This document shows positions 32,488 through 43,400 of a DNA stretch of 64,000 bases, one piece after another. The position numbers and the translations under genes were made by a program. The DNA comes from an uncultured Clostridia bacterium (GTDB lineage Bacteria > Bacillota > Clostridia > Christensenellales > UBA1242), in NCBI GenBank assembly GCA_934746645.1, contig CAKVFE010000002.1, positions 1 to 64,000 on the forward strand, in the 5' to 3' direction. The notes under the pieces are model-generated. The model had not been told where the DNA came from and made no database searches. It worked only from the letters and a program-made list of their open reading frames with translations. How positions within the stretch are numbered: the first letter of the stretch is position 1; the number at the start of each line of letters is the position of its first letter.

Positions 32488-35301
32488 ATGCTTAAAGATA
32501 TTGTTATTAAAGGCGCAAGGGAAAACAATTTAAAAAATATTGATGTTACTATACCAAGGGGACAATTAGTTGTATTTACTGGTGTTTCGGGTAGTGGTAA
32601 AAGTACATTGGCTTTTGACACAATTTTTGCAGAAGGTCAAAGAAGATATATTGAGAGTTTATCAAGTTATGCTCGTATGTTTTTAGGTCAAATGCACAAG
32701 CCAGATGTTGATATTATTGAAGGATTAAGTCCAAGTATTTCTATAGACCAAAAGACAACTTCTCACAATCCTCGTAGTACTGTTGGTACAGTAACCGAAA
32801 TCTATGACTATCTAAGATTGTTGTATGCACATATTGGTACACCATATTGTCCTAACTGTAAAAAGCCTATTTCTACTCAGACAATAGACAATATTATTGA
32901 CCAAGTTTTGACATTAGAAGAAGGTACAAAGATTGTTATACTAGCACCAGTTGTAAGAGGCAAAAAGGGTACTTTTGCTAAAGAATTGGCCGAATACTTG
33001 AAAGAAGGATATTTAAGAGTAAAAATTGATGGCAATGATTATATGCTTGATGAAGACATTGTTTTGGATAAAAACATCAAACATAATATTTATTTGACTA
33101 TAGATAGACTTATTATTAAGCCAGAAATGCATACAAGACTTGCAGAAAGTCTAGAAAATGCTCTTAAACTTACTAATGGTGTTGTTATTGTCGAAGCCAA
33201 TGGTACAGAAACATTGTATAGTACCAATCATAGTTGTCCAGAGTGTGGATATAGCATAGAAGAAATTGCACCTAGACTATTTAGTTTTAATACTCCATTT
33301 GGAGCTTGTCCAAAATGTAGTGGTTTAGGTTTTAGACAAGTTATGGACGAAACAAAGATTATTAAAGACCGTAATTTGAGCTTATTACAAGGTGCTATCA
33401 ATGCTTCAGGTTGGGCGTATGACACTGGACTAGGCAATATGTTTTATAAAGCAGTTGCCAACAAATTTGGTGTTGATGTCAATACTCCAATAAAAGATTT
33501 ACCTAAAGAAATGTTAAATATGGTACTATATGGTACTAATGGCGAAAAGATAGATGTCACATACCGAATGAAAGGTGTACTTACAACTTCAAAAATGAAG
33601 TTTGAAGGGGTTATTCCTAATCTTGAGAGAAGATATAGAGAAACCAATTCTGAGTACGCTAAAGGCGAAATTGGCAAGTATTTAAGCGAAATTGAATGTG
33701 ATATGTGTCACGGAAAAAGATTGAAGCAAGACGCTCTTAATGTTAAGATTAAAAAATATAATATTATCGAACTTACAGATTTATCTGTTACAAAAATTAG
33801 CGAATTTATAGAAGGTTTAAAACTTAACAAAACACAAGAACAAATTTCAGCTCCAATATTAAAAGAGATAAAGGCTAGACTTAACTTTTTAATTAATGTT
33901 GGATTGGGATATTTGACTTTAAGTCGTACTGCTTCAACATTAAGTGGTGGAGAAGCACAAAGAATAAGACTTGCTACCCAAATAGGTAGTGGACTTACTG
34001 GTGTACTATATATTTTGGACGAGCCAAGTATAGGATTACATCAAAGAGATAATGATAGATTGCTTGCTACTTTAAAAAATCTAAGAGATTTAGACAATAC
34101 AGTTATAGTAGTAGAACACGATGAAGATACTATAAGAGCTGCAGACTATATTGTTGATATTGGACCTTATGCTGGTGTCAATGGTGGCGAAGTAGTAGCA
34201 ACAGGAAAAGTAGAAGACCTAATCAAATCTCCAAGAAGTATTACTGGTAAATATTTAAGTGGCGAATTAAAGATAAGTGTACCTCAAAATAGAAGACCTA
34301 TTGAAAAAGGTTATATTGAGATAAAGGGCGCTAAACAAAACAATTTAAAAAATATTGATGTCAATATTCCTGTAGGTGTTATTACTGCCATAACTGGAGT
34401 ATCTGGAAGTGGTAAGAGTAGTTTAATCAATGAGATATTATATCCAGCTAGTAGCAATGTCCTTAATAAGAGTAATATTGCAGAAGGCAAATATAAAGAA
34501 ATACTAGGACTAGAAAAACTTGATAAAGTAATCAATATTGACCAAAGTCCAATAGGTCGTACTCCAAGAAGCAACCCAGCAACATATACCAATGTTTTTA
34601 ATGATATTAGAGAACTATTTAGCAAAACCACAGACGCTAAAGAGCGTGGTTATAACGCTGGTAGATTTAGTTTTAATATACCAGGTGGAAGATGTGAAAA
34701 TTGTTCTGGTGGTGGTATCAACAAGATAGAAATGTTCTTTTTACCAGATGTTTATGTTACTTGTGATGTTTGTGGTGGTAAGAGATATAATAAAGAAACT
34801 TTGCAAGTTAAATATAAAGGAAAGAGCATATACGATGTCCTTAATATGACAATAGAAGAGGCTTGTGTCTTCTTTGAAAATGTTCCTAAAATATACAACA
34901 AATTAAAAACACTTAATGATGTTGGCTTAGGATATATTAAACTTGGACAACCTGCTACAGAATTAAGTGGTGGCGAAGCACAGAGAGTTAAACTTGCTAC
35001 AGAGTTGAGTAAGCGTAGCACAGGCAAATCACTTTATATTTTGGACGAACCTACAACAGGTCTTTCTATGTATGATGTAGATAAACTTATAAAAATTCTT
35101 AATAGATTGGTTGCTAATGGCAATACAATAGTTGTTATTGAACACAACTTAGATGTCATTAAGATAGCAGACTATATTATTGATTTAGGACCAGAAGGTG
35201 GAGAAAATGGTGGACAGATTGTAGCCGTTGGTACTCCAGAGCAAATAGCAAAAAATAGTAAAAGTATTACAGGAAAGTACTTAAAATCCTATCTAAAATA
35301 A
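32488..35301 (+). CDS. uvrA: Excinuclease ABC subunit A
   Basis: 937 residues, an ABC-type damage sensor dimer. Two Walker A motifs (GVSGSGKSTLAF near 31; GVSGSGKSSLINEI near 640), two ABC signatures (TLSGGEAQRIRLA; ELSGGEAQRVKLA), and zinc modules CPNCKKP, CPECGYS...CPKCSGLGF and CENCSGGG...CDVCGGKRY. LPDVYVTCDVC is the UvrA-specific hairpin base. AAAAAGG precedes the ATG inside the uvrB end. uvrC is not in the window. Confidence 0.97.
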   Translation: MLKDIVIKGARENNLKNIDVTIPRGQLVVFTGVSGSGKSTLAFDTIFAEGQRRYIESLSSYARMFLGQMHKPDVDIIEGLSPSISIDQKTTSHNPRSTVGTVTEIYDYLRLLYAHIGTPYCPNCKKPISTQTIDNIIDQVLTLEEGTKIVILAPVVRGKKGTFAKELAEYLKEGYLRVKIDGNDYMLDEDIVLDKNIKHNIYLTIDRLIIKPEMHTRLAESLENALKLTNGVVIVEANGTETLYSTNHSCPECGYSIEEIAPRLFSFNTPFGACPKCSGLGFRQVMDETKIIKDRNLSLLQGAINASGWAYDTGLGNMFYKAVANKFGVDVNTPIKDLPKEMLNMVLYGTNGEKIDVTYRMKGVLTTSKMKFEGVIPNLERRYRETNSEYAKGEIGKYLSEIECDMCHGKRLKQDALNVKIKKYNIIELTDLSVTKISEFIEGLKLNKTQEQISAPILKEIKARLNFLINVGLGYLTLSRTASTLSGGEAQRIRLATQIGSGLTGVLYILDEPSIGLHQRDNDRLLATLKNLRDLDNTVIVVEHDEDTIRAADYIVDIGPYAGVNGGEVVATGKVEDLIKSPRSITGKYLSGELKISVPQNRRPIEKGYIEIKGAKQNNLKNIDVNIPVGVITAITGVSGSGKSSLINEILYPASSNVLNKSNIAEGKYKEILGLEKLDKVINIDQSPIGRTPRSNPATYTNVFNDIRELFSKTTDAKERGYNAGRFSFNIPGGRCENCSGGGINKIEMFFLPDVYVTCDVCGGKRYNKETLQVKYKGKSIYDVLNMTIEEACVFFENVPKIYNKLKTLNDVGLGYIKLGQPATELSGGEAQRVKLATELSKRSTGKSLYILDEPTTGLSMYDVDKLIKILNRLVANGNTIVVIEHNLDVIKIADYIIDLGPEGGENGGQIVAVGTPEQIAKNSKSITGKYLKSYLK

Positions 35302-35365
35302 TTAATTGTATGATATACTATAAGTGTATTAATATGTTTTATTTAGATAAAAGGACGGAAAAATT

Positions 35366-35896
35366 ATGTATGTTACAGATTTAGTCGTAGAAAAAGACTC
35401 ATTAGGTCTTATGAAAAAGAAATTGTTTGTTAATAGATTATTTTTATATCTTTTCGTTTTTAGTACTTTATTGTCTATTGCTATGATAGTATTTGCTATT
35501 GTTAAAAAAATAGGAGATTTTAATACTTACTTGTTTGGTGCTTTTGCATTACTAATATCAGTATTTTGGTTGTATTATGACATCAAATCTTTAAAAACTA
35601 GCAAGCTTGCTTGTCTAGAACTTGAACAAACAGGTAAATATACAATAAGAAAAGTAGTTGAAGTAAATGCAGAACATAAACACAATACATCAACAATCTT
35701 TACTCTTGTATGTGCAGTAGTTGTATCAATTTGTGCTGTTATTGCTGGTGTTATGCAATGTATAAGATTGGATTTGTTGACATTGTATATTGTGCCTATG
35801 TTGGTTGTTTTAGCTATATTTTCTTGCTATCAAGCAAGCAATAATCTAATTGATGACAAAATCTATCGTAATTGTATTTTTAATCAAAATAAATAA
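35366..35896 (+). CDS. Four-span membrane protein, unknown
   Basis: 176 residues with four hydrophobic helices in two pairs (about 25-47, 53-72 and 108-130, 136-155), separated by a soluble KSLKTSKLACLELEQTG linker. AAAAGGACGG precedes the ATG, 64 bases after uvrA, and a terminator follows. No family recognised; likely an accessory membrane protein co-transcribed with uvrBA or alone. Confidence 0.5.
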   Translation: MYVTDLVVEKDSLGLMKKKLFVNRLFLYLFVFSTLLSIAMIVFAIVKKIGDFNTYLFGAFALLISVFWLYYDIKSLKTSKLACLELEQTGKYTIRKVVEVNAEHKHNTSTIFTLVCAVVVSICAVIAGVMQCIRLDLLTLYIVPMLVVLAIFSCYQASNNLIDDKIYRNCIFNQNK

Positions 35897-35899
35897 TTA

Positions 35900-35930
35900 A
35901 AAAGACGGCTTATTAAAGTCGTCTTTTTTT
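35900..35930 (+). terminator. Intrinsic terminator
   Basis: AAAGACG/CGTCTTT with a GCTTATTAAAGT loop and T8. Confidence 0.8.
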
Positions 35931-36036
35931 GTTTTGTTATATTATTTTTTTTCTTTAACTTTTTTGTTTTTTACTTATGACATCTTTTTACTATATACAA
36001 ATGTAAGTGTAGAGCAAAGAAATAATAATATATTTG

Positions 36037-36423
36037 TTACAATAAATTTTGCAAATTAAATCCCATAATGTGTCTGTTTTTCTCACTATATTCTTTTAGT
36101 AGATTGACTTCTATTATAGCGTTGTCATAGTCATTGTTGTTGACACTACTAGATAACCTAGATAAAGTATCGGTGATTGTACTTAAATCTTTGTGGTTAA
36201 ACATTAAACATAAGTTTTCCTCGTGTTTACTCCAAAAAGATTTAACTTCATCTACCGAAGTACTTGTATCAATTACATTATCTTCGTTTTCGCTTATTTC
36301 CACTTGAAGTTGTACTGTCATTACTTCCAATTGACTTATTATATTGTCTACAGCAATTAGTTCGTATGTGGCAAGTCCCAATAGTAGTACGGACAAAATA
36401 ATAACAATAAGAGCTTTTTTCAC
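36037..36423 (-). CDS. DUF4363 family protein
   Basis: 128 residues: an N-terminal membrane/signal helix (about 4-24) and an all-helical outer part with the WSKHEENLCLMFNH pattern typical of DUF4363 (relatives: W...h..l.....H.dl..i). These small proteins are usually encoded right after DUF421/YetF, as here with a 4-base overlap (ATGA). Role unknown; probably a partner of the YetF-like protein. Confidence 0.75.
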   Translation of the reverse strand: MKKALIVIILSVLLLGLATYELIAVDNIISQLEVMTVQLQVEISENEDNVIDTSTSVDEVKSFWSKHEENLCLMFNHKDLSTITDTLSRLSSSVNNNDYDNAIIEVNLLKEYSEKNRHIMGFNLQNLL

Positions 36424-37139
36424 CAGTTGCCATCTCCTTTGTAATTGGTTTGAACAATCTGAAACTTGCCATTTTCAGGTTGGATATACATTTTGCCATT
36501 AGAGTTGATTGATAGAAAAACGACTTCTTTTTTGGGAATATTTAATTTTTTTAATTGTATATCTATAAAATTATCATCTAATTTGGTTATAACAAGATTT
36601 TCTTTTATACTTTTGCCTTTATCTACAAGTATGACTGGAAGACTGGATTCTTCAACTTTTAGATTAACTGCATCAGCTGTTAATGGCGAATAAGCACTTC
36701 TAGGCAATACTGTCAAAGTACCATTGGTTTGCATAATCGCATACAATATTTCTTCTAAGTTAAAATATCCGGCATCTCGTATTCCTTCCATAAGGTCATT
36801 GTAGTTCATATTAAGTTTTTTCATTGCTTTAAAATCAATGCCGTTTGGGTTGATAACAATAACTGGTTTGCCATTAAGCCACTTTCTAAAACGCAAACTT
36901 TTTTGACTTGAAAATGTCAATAAGTAGTGCAGGATAGCAAGAGTTATTATTGGTATTATTCCGTGTACCAATGGCAACGCTGTTTCTGCCATTGGTATGG
37001 TGGCAAGGTCTGCAATGATAAGGGTTATGACTAATTCAAATGGTTGCATTTCGCCAATTTGTCTTTTACCCATAAGTCGTATTAAGAAAAATACTAATAA
37101 GTATATTATTATACTTCTTGTTATTAATGTGTATGTCAT
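36420..37139 (-). CDS. YetF/DUF421 family membrane protein
   Basis: 239 residues. Three N-terminal membrane helices carry the signature RLMGKRQIGEMQPFELVITLIIADLA, followed by the soluble DUF421 domain: GKPVIVINPNGIDFKAMKKLNMNYNDLMEGIRDAGYFNLEEILYAIMQTNGTLTVLP. In Bacillus and Clostridium, YetF-like proteins belong to spore/stress-linked membrane sets. First gene of the two-gene minus-strand unit with the DUF4363 gene. The ribosome site is poor; a promoter lies in 37140-37209. Confidence 0.85.
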   Translation of the reverse strand: MTYTLITRSIIIYLLVFFLIRLMGKRQIGEMQPFELVITLIIADLATIPMAETALPLVHGIIPIITLAILHYLLTFSSQKSLRFRKWLNGKPVIVINPNGIDFKAMKKLNMNYNDLMEGIRDAGYFNLEEILYAIMQTNGTLTVLPRSAYSPLTADAVNLKVEESSLPVILVDKGKSIKENLVITKLDDNFIDIQLKKLNIPKKEVVFLSINSNGKMYIQPENGKFQIVQTNYKGDGNW

Positions 37140-37209
37140 ATTATTATTGTTGTTTAATTTTGATTTTTTATACTAAATTTACTACATTAATGACATACAT
37201 TTTTATTGT

Positions 37210-38793
37210 CTATGTGCTACATTTTTTATTGGCTTTTACTTTTGTTTTGTACATTGCACTTAAATATGTGATATCTACAATATTAAAAACACTCATCATA
37301 ATTGTAAATATAATAATACTAATACCACCACTTATTACTATAGAAACAAAGTTGCCAAAGACATACAAAATTAAGTTGTACAGCCAGTTGGTAAAATATA
37401 TACAGGGTATACTAATAACAACTAATTTAAGTATTATACCTAAATATGTTTTGTTGGACTTAATAGTTTTGTTGATAGTTATTAAGTTTAAAATTGATAT
37501 TAGTAGCATACTTAGACCAATAGCATACATTAAAGCATAAACACCAATATATTTAGGTAAGATTATTACGCACAATATAGAAACCACACAACTATATAGG
37601 TAGTATCTAAAAGTTTTTGATTCTAAATTAAGACTATTAAGCATTGAAGTGGTTATTTGTGAAAGTCCCATAGGAACTATCATCCAACTAATATATTTTA
37701 AATATGTACCTGCCGTGATGTTGTCAAATATTAATTGACACAATGGTTCTCCAAGTGCAATAAAGCAAGGGATTGCTATAAACGAACAACACAATGTAAA
37801 GTTGATAGCGTAAGTTATTTGCTTTTTTAAAGCACTATAATTTTTAGTATTGTATAAATCAGTTAGATTGGGTACAATAGCCATTCCCAATGAACCTATA
37901 AGGGTAGATGGTATTGAAAGAAAAGGTAATGTCATACCCATAGCTATACCCAACTGACTTAGTGCTTGTTCGTTGGTAAATCCAGCTTTAACAAGCATAA
38001 TTGGTAGCAAAAACGCCATAAATGGTTGCATTAGGCTAGTTGCTAGTCGTACGCAAGTAATTGGTGTGGCTGACTTAAATATCGGTTTAAAACACGATTT
38101 TGGGCTTGTAAGCCTACCTTTGGACTTGAAAAATAAGATTATGCCAAGTATTGTACTAAGAATACACGCAACACTTAATGATATACCGGCAGGGTATAAG
38201 ATATTGTTGGGTTGTAGCAAATAAAAACAAATAAAATAACAAACTAGTCTTATTATTTGTTCGATAAATTCGACTAAACTTACTTCCGTAAATTTTTCTT
38301 TTCCCCAAAGATATCCTTTAAAAGGAGAGTATATACCAGTAAATATAATTGCTGGTGTCATAAGTAACAACAAAATATAGGCATTTGTATTGCCAAAATA
38401 ACCAACAAATAGTTTTTTGCAAACCAATATAATTAGAGCAATAACAATAGAAATAATTGTACTAATAATTAGTGCACTAGTAACACTTCCGTTGGCTTTT
38501 GATGGCTTGTCTTTATTGATGATTGTAGTTTTTGATACAGCTAAAGGTATACCAGACGCAAGTATTGTTACAAATACCATAAATATGGACACTACAATAG
38601 AATATATACCCAACATTTCGGTTGTAAGAGTACGGGATAAAAATATTTTAAATACAAATCCCAACATTCGAGTTATTACAGAAAAAATTGTTAGTATAGC
38701 AACAGCTTTAAAAAGTTTAATAATATCACCTCTATTTTTTATATGTTTATTAAAAAAATCAACAAAACTTGACAAAATTATAAAATTATTCAA
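37210..38793 (-). CDS. SpoVB/MurJ-like polysaccharide flippase (MOP superfamily)
   Basis: Up to 527 residues with ~14 membrane helices. The start of the conserved region (FKAVAILTIFSVITRMLGFVFKIFLSR) and the internal PLAVSKTTIINK and GVYALMYAIGLSMLL match SpoVB-like lipid-linked oligosaccharide flippases used in spore cortex or wall synthesis. The start is uncertain. The longest frame starts at a TTG (38793) without a ribosome site, while a good AGAGGTG (38733-38727) leads to in-frame ATT codons at 38724/38721, exactly where SpoVB homologues begin. True start is therefore probably non-AUG at 38721. No terminator separates it from the DUF421 gene. Confidence 0.75.
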   Translation of the reverse strand: MNNFIILSSFVDFFNKHIKNRGDIIKLFKAVAILTIFSVITRMLGFVFKIFLSRTLTTEMLGIYSIVVSIFMVFVTILASGIPLAVSKTTIINKDKPSKANGSVTSALIISTIISIVIALIILVCKKLFVGYFGNTNAYILLLLMTPAIIFTGIYSPFKGYLWGKEKFTEVSLVEFIEQIIRLVCYFICFYLLQPNNILYPAGISLSVACILSTILGIILFFKSKGRLTSPKSCFKPIFKSATPITCVRLATSLMQPFMAFLLPIMLVKAGFTNEQALSQLGIAMGMTLPFLSIPSTLIGSLGMAIVPNLTDLYNTKNYSALKKQITYAINFTLCCSFIAIPCFIALGEPLCQLIFDNITAGTYLKYISWMIVPMGLSQITTSMLNSLNLESKTFRYYLYSCVVSILCVIILPKYIGVYALMYAIGLSMLLISILNLITINKTIKSNKTYLGIILKLVVISIPCIYFTNWLYNLILYVFGNFVSIVISGGISIIIFTIMMSVFNIVDITYLSAMYKTKVKANKKCST

Positions 38794-38837
38794 AAAATTT
38801 ATTCTTTTATCATATATATTGTTAAATGGGGTGAGAT

Positions 38838-39263
38838 ATGTTAATAGAATACAATTTAGGTAAATTTGAATCTCTGGAAGATGTATCTAAAAGATTTAAT
38901 GTGTCTATTATGGATATAAAACAATGCAATGGTATTAGTGGAGATAATATACCTAAGACATTGTATATTCCAAAAAGGAAAAGTGATATAAAAGTTATTG
39001 CCAATCTTCAAAGAGAATATGTGACAACTTTGAATTATGACGCAATCAAAACAAAATTTAATAGTTTAAATATGGTGTGTGTTAATCCACAAGACAATCT
39101 AAAATTATTTGTACCTAAACAAAATAATATATATGTTGTAACTGCTTTAGACAACTTAAATTCGGTATGTAAAAAACTGGGAGTTGAAAAACAGAAAATA
39201 ATCCAATTAAACAATCTAAAAAGTGAAAAATTGTTTATAGGGCAGTTGTTGATTTTGAGTTAG
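38838..39263 (+). CDS. Double LysM protein without signal peptide
   Basis: 141 residues with two LysM-like domains: LEDVSKRFNVSIMDIKQCNGISGDNIPKTLYIP at the N-terminus (shown by its YIP ending and NG core) and YVVTALDNLNSVCKKLGVEKQKIIQLNNL...GQLLIL at the C-terminus. LysM binds GlcNAc-containing glycans, mainly peptidoglycan. The middle could be a third, decayed LysM. No signal peptide is visible, as in the spore-coat LysM proteins (SafA/YaaH type), so a mother-cell role is possible. GGGGTGAG precedes the ATG; divergent from the SpoVB-like gene. Confidence 0.7.
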   Translation: MLIEYNLGKFESLEDVSKRFNVSIMDIKQCNGISGDNIPKTLYIPKRKSDIKVIANLQREYVTTLNYDAIKTKFNSLNMVCVNPQDNLKLFVPKQNNIYVVTALDNLNSVCKKLGVEKQKIIQLNNLKSEKLFIGQLLILS

Positions 39264-39332
39264 ATATCAATATATTATCTACAATATTTGACTAACATTT
39301 TGAAAAAAGTTAAACTATCAATAGGTGATTAT

Positions 39333-40418
39333 ATGATAGATATTGTAGAAGTAAAAACTCCTAAACAACAAAAAGAATTTGCTCTATTTCCACTAAGTTT
39401 GTATAGAGATTGTCCATATTATATCCCTAATCTTCAGATGTCAGAAAGAGGGATATTTAAGTCCAATAATCCTGACCAAAAGTCAGTGTTCTTTCTTGCG
39501 TATCAAAAAGATGTTTTAGTAGGTAGAATTGGTGGTATTATCAATAATCTTTACAATGAAAAGATGGGTGTAAAACAAGTTCGTTTTACAAGATTTGATA
39601 GTATCAATGATTATGAAGTCGCAAAAGCATTATTTAAAGCTGTAGAAGAATGGGCTATTAGTAATGGTATGGATTCGGTACACGGACCTATGGGATTTAA
39701 TGACCTAGAAAAAATGGGTATTCAAGTTTCTGATTTTACAAGCGAAGGTAATATTATTACTCAATTCAATTTTCCATACTATAAAAAGCTTTTAGAAAAA
39801 TGTGGATATTTGCCTGATGCGTCATTTATAGAATGTAAAATTTTCGAACCAAAAGGATTTAAGATTGAACTTTCAAATGACAAATTTCACAATGTAAAAA
39901 CAGTAAATTCTGGCAAACTTTTGAAAAAATATAAAGGTCAAGTTTTTGATTTAATCAACGAATCTTATATTCCAGTATACGGAGCTGTTCCAATAACTCC
40001 AACATTAAAAGAAAAATTGATTAACCAATTCAAATTTTTAATTAATCTAGACTTTATAAGTATTGTTGTTGACAACAATGATAAAGTAGTTGGTTTTGGT
40101 GTAGCAATACCGGGTATTGCTAAAGAAATGAAGGAGAGTAAGGGCAAACTTGTATCAATGCAAAGTTTTAAGATGCTAAAAGCTTTCAACAAACCTAACT
40201 ATGCAGAAATATTGCTTGCGTGTGTTAGCAACCAATGTAAAGATTGTGGGCTAGAAAAACTAATAATTAGCAAAATGTTACTTGGCTTTAAAAAATACAA
40301 TATAAGAAGTATTAATACAAACCCAGTTATATATAATGATTTTTGCCAAAATATATTAAGCAATTTTGAATATATTAAACATAAAAAGCGTGTTGTATAT
40401 TATAAACAATTAATCTAA
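39333..40418 (+). CDS. GNAT-fold acyltransferase-like protein, YghO type
   Basis: 361 residues. It resembles the YghO-like family: FPLSLYRDCPYYIPNL (relatives fpw.LYrddp.wvPpl), then FLAYQKDVLVGRIGGIINNLYNEK and FTRFDSINDYEVAKALFKAVEEWAISNGMDSVHGPMGFND. These are two-domain GNATs of unknown substrate, some linked to lipid or siderophore acylation. AGGTG lies 5 bases before ATG 39333; the 15 upstream residues of the frame are not conserved-looking. Ends at a terminator. It may share a transcript with the LysM gene. Confidence 0.75.
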   Translation: MIDIVEVKTPKQQKEFALFPLSLYRDCPYYIPNLQMSERGIFKSNNPDQKSVFFLAYQKDVLVGRIGGIINNLYNEKMGVKQVRFTRFDSINDYEVAKALFKAVEEWAISNGMDSVHGPMGFNDLEKMGIQVSDFTSEGNIITQFNFPYYKKLLEKCGYLPDASFIECKIFEPKGFKIELSNDKFHNVKTVNSGKLLKKYKGQVFDLINESYIPVYGAVPITPTLKEKLINQFKFLINLDFISIVVDNNDKVVGFGVAIPGIAKEMKESKGKLVSMQSFKMLKAFNKPNYAEILLACVSNQCKDCGLEKLIISKMLLGFKKYNIRSINTNPVIYNDFCQNILSNFEYIKHKKRVVYYKQLI

Positions 40419-40429
40419 TTAATAATGTT

Positions 40430-40466
40430 AATAAAAAAAGAAGACTTAATTTAAGCCTTCTTTTTT
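40430..40466. terminator. Bidirectional terminator
   Basis: AGAAGACTTA/TAAGCCTTCT (one A-C mismatch) over ATT(T), with A and T runs; serves both converging genes. Confidence 0.75.
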
Positions 40467-40474
40467 TATTGTTA

Positions 40475-43400
40475 TTATTGATTGTTGTTAGTGTCACTAT
40501 CTTCTTTAACATCTTCAGTATTTTCTTCTACTGCGTCTGTTTTTGGTTCATCAATCTCTACCTCAGTGGTATTGTCTGAAGGAGTAGTGTCTTCTGTTGT
40601 TTCGCTAGGTTGATTATCGTGGTTATGCTTTTTAGCTTTAGCTTCTTCTTTAGCTTTACGCTTTTCAGCAAGATAAGCAAGTTTTTCTTTCTTAGCTTCT
40701 TCTTTAGCTTTACGATATTCGTTCCACATAATTTCTTCTTGTTTAGCAATTTCTTCGATTTCTTTTTCGATTCTAGCGATTTCTTCTTGAATATATTTTT
40801 GTCTTTCACTAAGTTCTTTAACTTTTTGATTGTGCTTAATTTCAATAACTTGGATTGTGTTATCTTTCTTATTGTACTTCTTAGCTTCTGCAGCTGCACG
40901 CTTGTCAAGTTTCTTAATGTAAGCTTTAAATTCTTTTTCGTACTTAGACTTATCTTGTTCGGTTAAGTTTTCAGTAGCGTTAAGTTTGTCATTATATTCT
41001 CTTGTAACTTTTTCACGCTCAATAATAATTGCTTGTTTAACTTCTTCATACGCTTTTAGTTTTTCTTCTTGCAATTTTAAAGCATCTGCTTTTTCTTGCT
41101 CAAATTGTTTAACTAAATCATTGATTTCTTTATCAATATCATTGTATTCGGTGTTAAGTTCTTTAATGATTTCGTTACGCAATTCTATGCGCTCACGCTT
41201 ATCAAGGTCAACTTCAACAGTTTTTCTTCTGTCATATTTTGTTTTGATTTTTGGAGTTTTTGTAAATTTAAACTTTCTAACTGTTGTACCAACTATTGCT
41301 ATAATGATAGCCAAACTTGTAAGGATTGATGGTACAAGTACCCAGTTAAATTCAGAACCAGTGAAGTCTGTACCACTGTCTGTATCATCAGTAGTTGTTG
41401 ATTGTTTTGACAAAAGTAGGGTACGGATATTTGTGTTTTCACTAGCTTCAGTATAGTTGGCTTCGCTTAATTCGCTAACAACTATATCGTCTACAAATAC
41501 ATAACCACTAGCCCAATTATCTTCACCACCAATACCCAATATTACATTGGTTTGAGTATCTTCGGTTGGCTTAATTAGGAATGAGTATGTTACATATCCA
41601 TCTTCAAGATCTCTTTCAGTATCAATAGCTGTAAACATATCATCATAGCCATCAAGACCAATAAATGCACCATATTTAATTAGGTTGCCGTCATCATCAT
41701 ATTTCTTTACATCTTTATTGATGTTTCTTGTTTTGATTTTTACAGCAATCTTATAATATTTGTCTACACTTAAATCTATTTTTTGTGAACTTGTAAGTGT
41801 AAAGTATGAATCATTAATTGATTGTAATGCAAGTATGCTTGTACCATTGACAGAACCAGGATTGGTTATACCAGTAAATACTTCATTAATGTTTTTAGTT
41901 GTGTCTAATGCACCATATACTACGCCACTGGTTTCGCTATTGTTGGTAGATGTCCAGTTAAATAGGGTAGATAGGACAGTGTCACTTTGTGAGTGTACAT
42001 CAAATGTATCACTTGATTGTAGGTTAAGTTCTACTTTATATTGATTTTCTGTTAAAGTGTTGTTAAATTCTGTTTCACTAGATTCGGCTACTACAACATC
42101 ATCAAAGAATACATAACCTTTAATATTGTTTAAAGCAAGTGTAAGATTGAATGTTGTGTACTTAGAACCAACATGTACAAACATATCTATTTGTTTCCAT
42201 TGTCCGTTGGTATCAATATTGCCTATTTCCATAGCTGTAAATGCAGAACTATCTAATGTGATTTTTGCACCTTTTGTTAAGCTTGGATTTTCGTATTGTG
42301 TATTAACTAACATACTGATTTTATAATAACTACTTGCTGTTAGTGAAAAATCTTCTGATTTATAACTTTGAGTAGTAGTTGTTGTATTACCAATCATTAA
42401 TACATTGTTGCTAGAGTTGTCTAGTGTTGCTCCAACAATCTTTTGTACTGGTGTAAGTCCAGGATTGTATGGAGTGTCTGTAATACCTTTAGTATTGATA
42501 TAATCTTTTAAAATTTGGAATTGGTCAGTTTTTGTATTAATAACACCTGTTAAATTATATTCTTGATTATAATTTTCGTCAGAAGTTAATGTCCAGTTAC
42601 TTGCTGTAAGTGGATAAGTTAATTCTTTTTCAGATTTTTGCGTAACATTGAAGTTACCATTAACTATTGTAAATTGAGTATTGTCTGTATTGTATGTGTA
42701 AGTTGCATTAGTACCACTTGAGTTAGCATCTGAAAAATCTTTGTAACTTATTTTTTGAACTGTGATATTGTCGAAGAATACATATCCAGAAGTCTTAGAG
42801 TCTTCAGTACCCAACCATAATTGTAGAGTAACTTTAGTATCTTGAAGTGGGTGACCTTCTACAAACAATTTGTATTGTGTCCAGTTGTTGGTAGTAGCAT
42901 CAGTTGTTAGGGAAGTAGCTGTAGTAAGTGTTGCAGTAACTGCTTCAAAATCTTCATCTTCTTCGTCTTCATTAACTTGTTCTAGTTTAACAGTTGCACC
43001 ACTACCTGTAGCACAATCAGATTTTGCCCAAACAGAGATAAGATATAATTCGTTTTGTTTGATTGTAAATTCGTTTGATTTTATACCTTGTGCGCCATCT
43101 GTTTTGTTGTACATAAATAGTACACTATCATCAGAAGCTTTAAAGTTTGTACCAGGATTAGCAATACCTTTTTCTGTATCTATAGAAGCGTGGTAGTTAT
43201 TGGTTGTAATAACCTTTAACATTTGATTTTCATTGTAGCTAGCTTCTACAGTTGACCAACCAGTGATTGGACTAGAATCACCAATTACGCTTGTAGCATC
43301 AAATGATGGGTTGTTGATTGGTGTTTCGTATATAGGGTTATATAAACTTATTTGTTTAGAACGGGTAGTGTCAGCAGAAGAAACTTTTGTACGATAAGAT

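Noticed and set aside
37118..37540. 140-residue plus-strand frame
   Set aside because: Overlaps the C-terminal helices of the flippase on the other strand; hydrophobicity is a reflection.
40610..40966. 118-residue plus-strand frame rich in Phe
   Set aside because: Antisense of the Lys/Glu coiled coil of the surface protein; composition is a mirror artefact.
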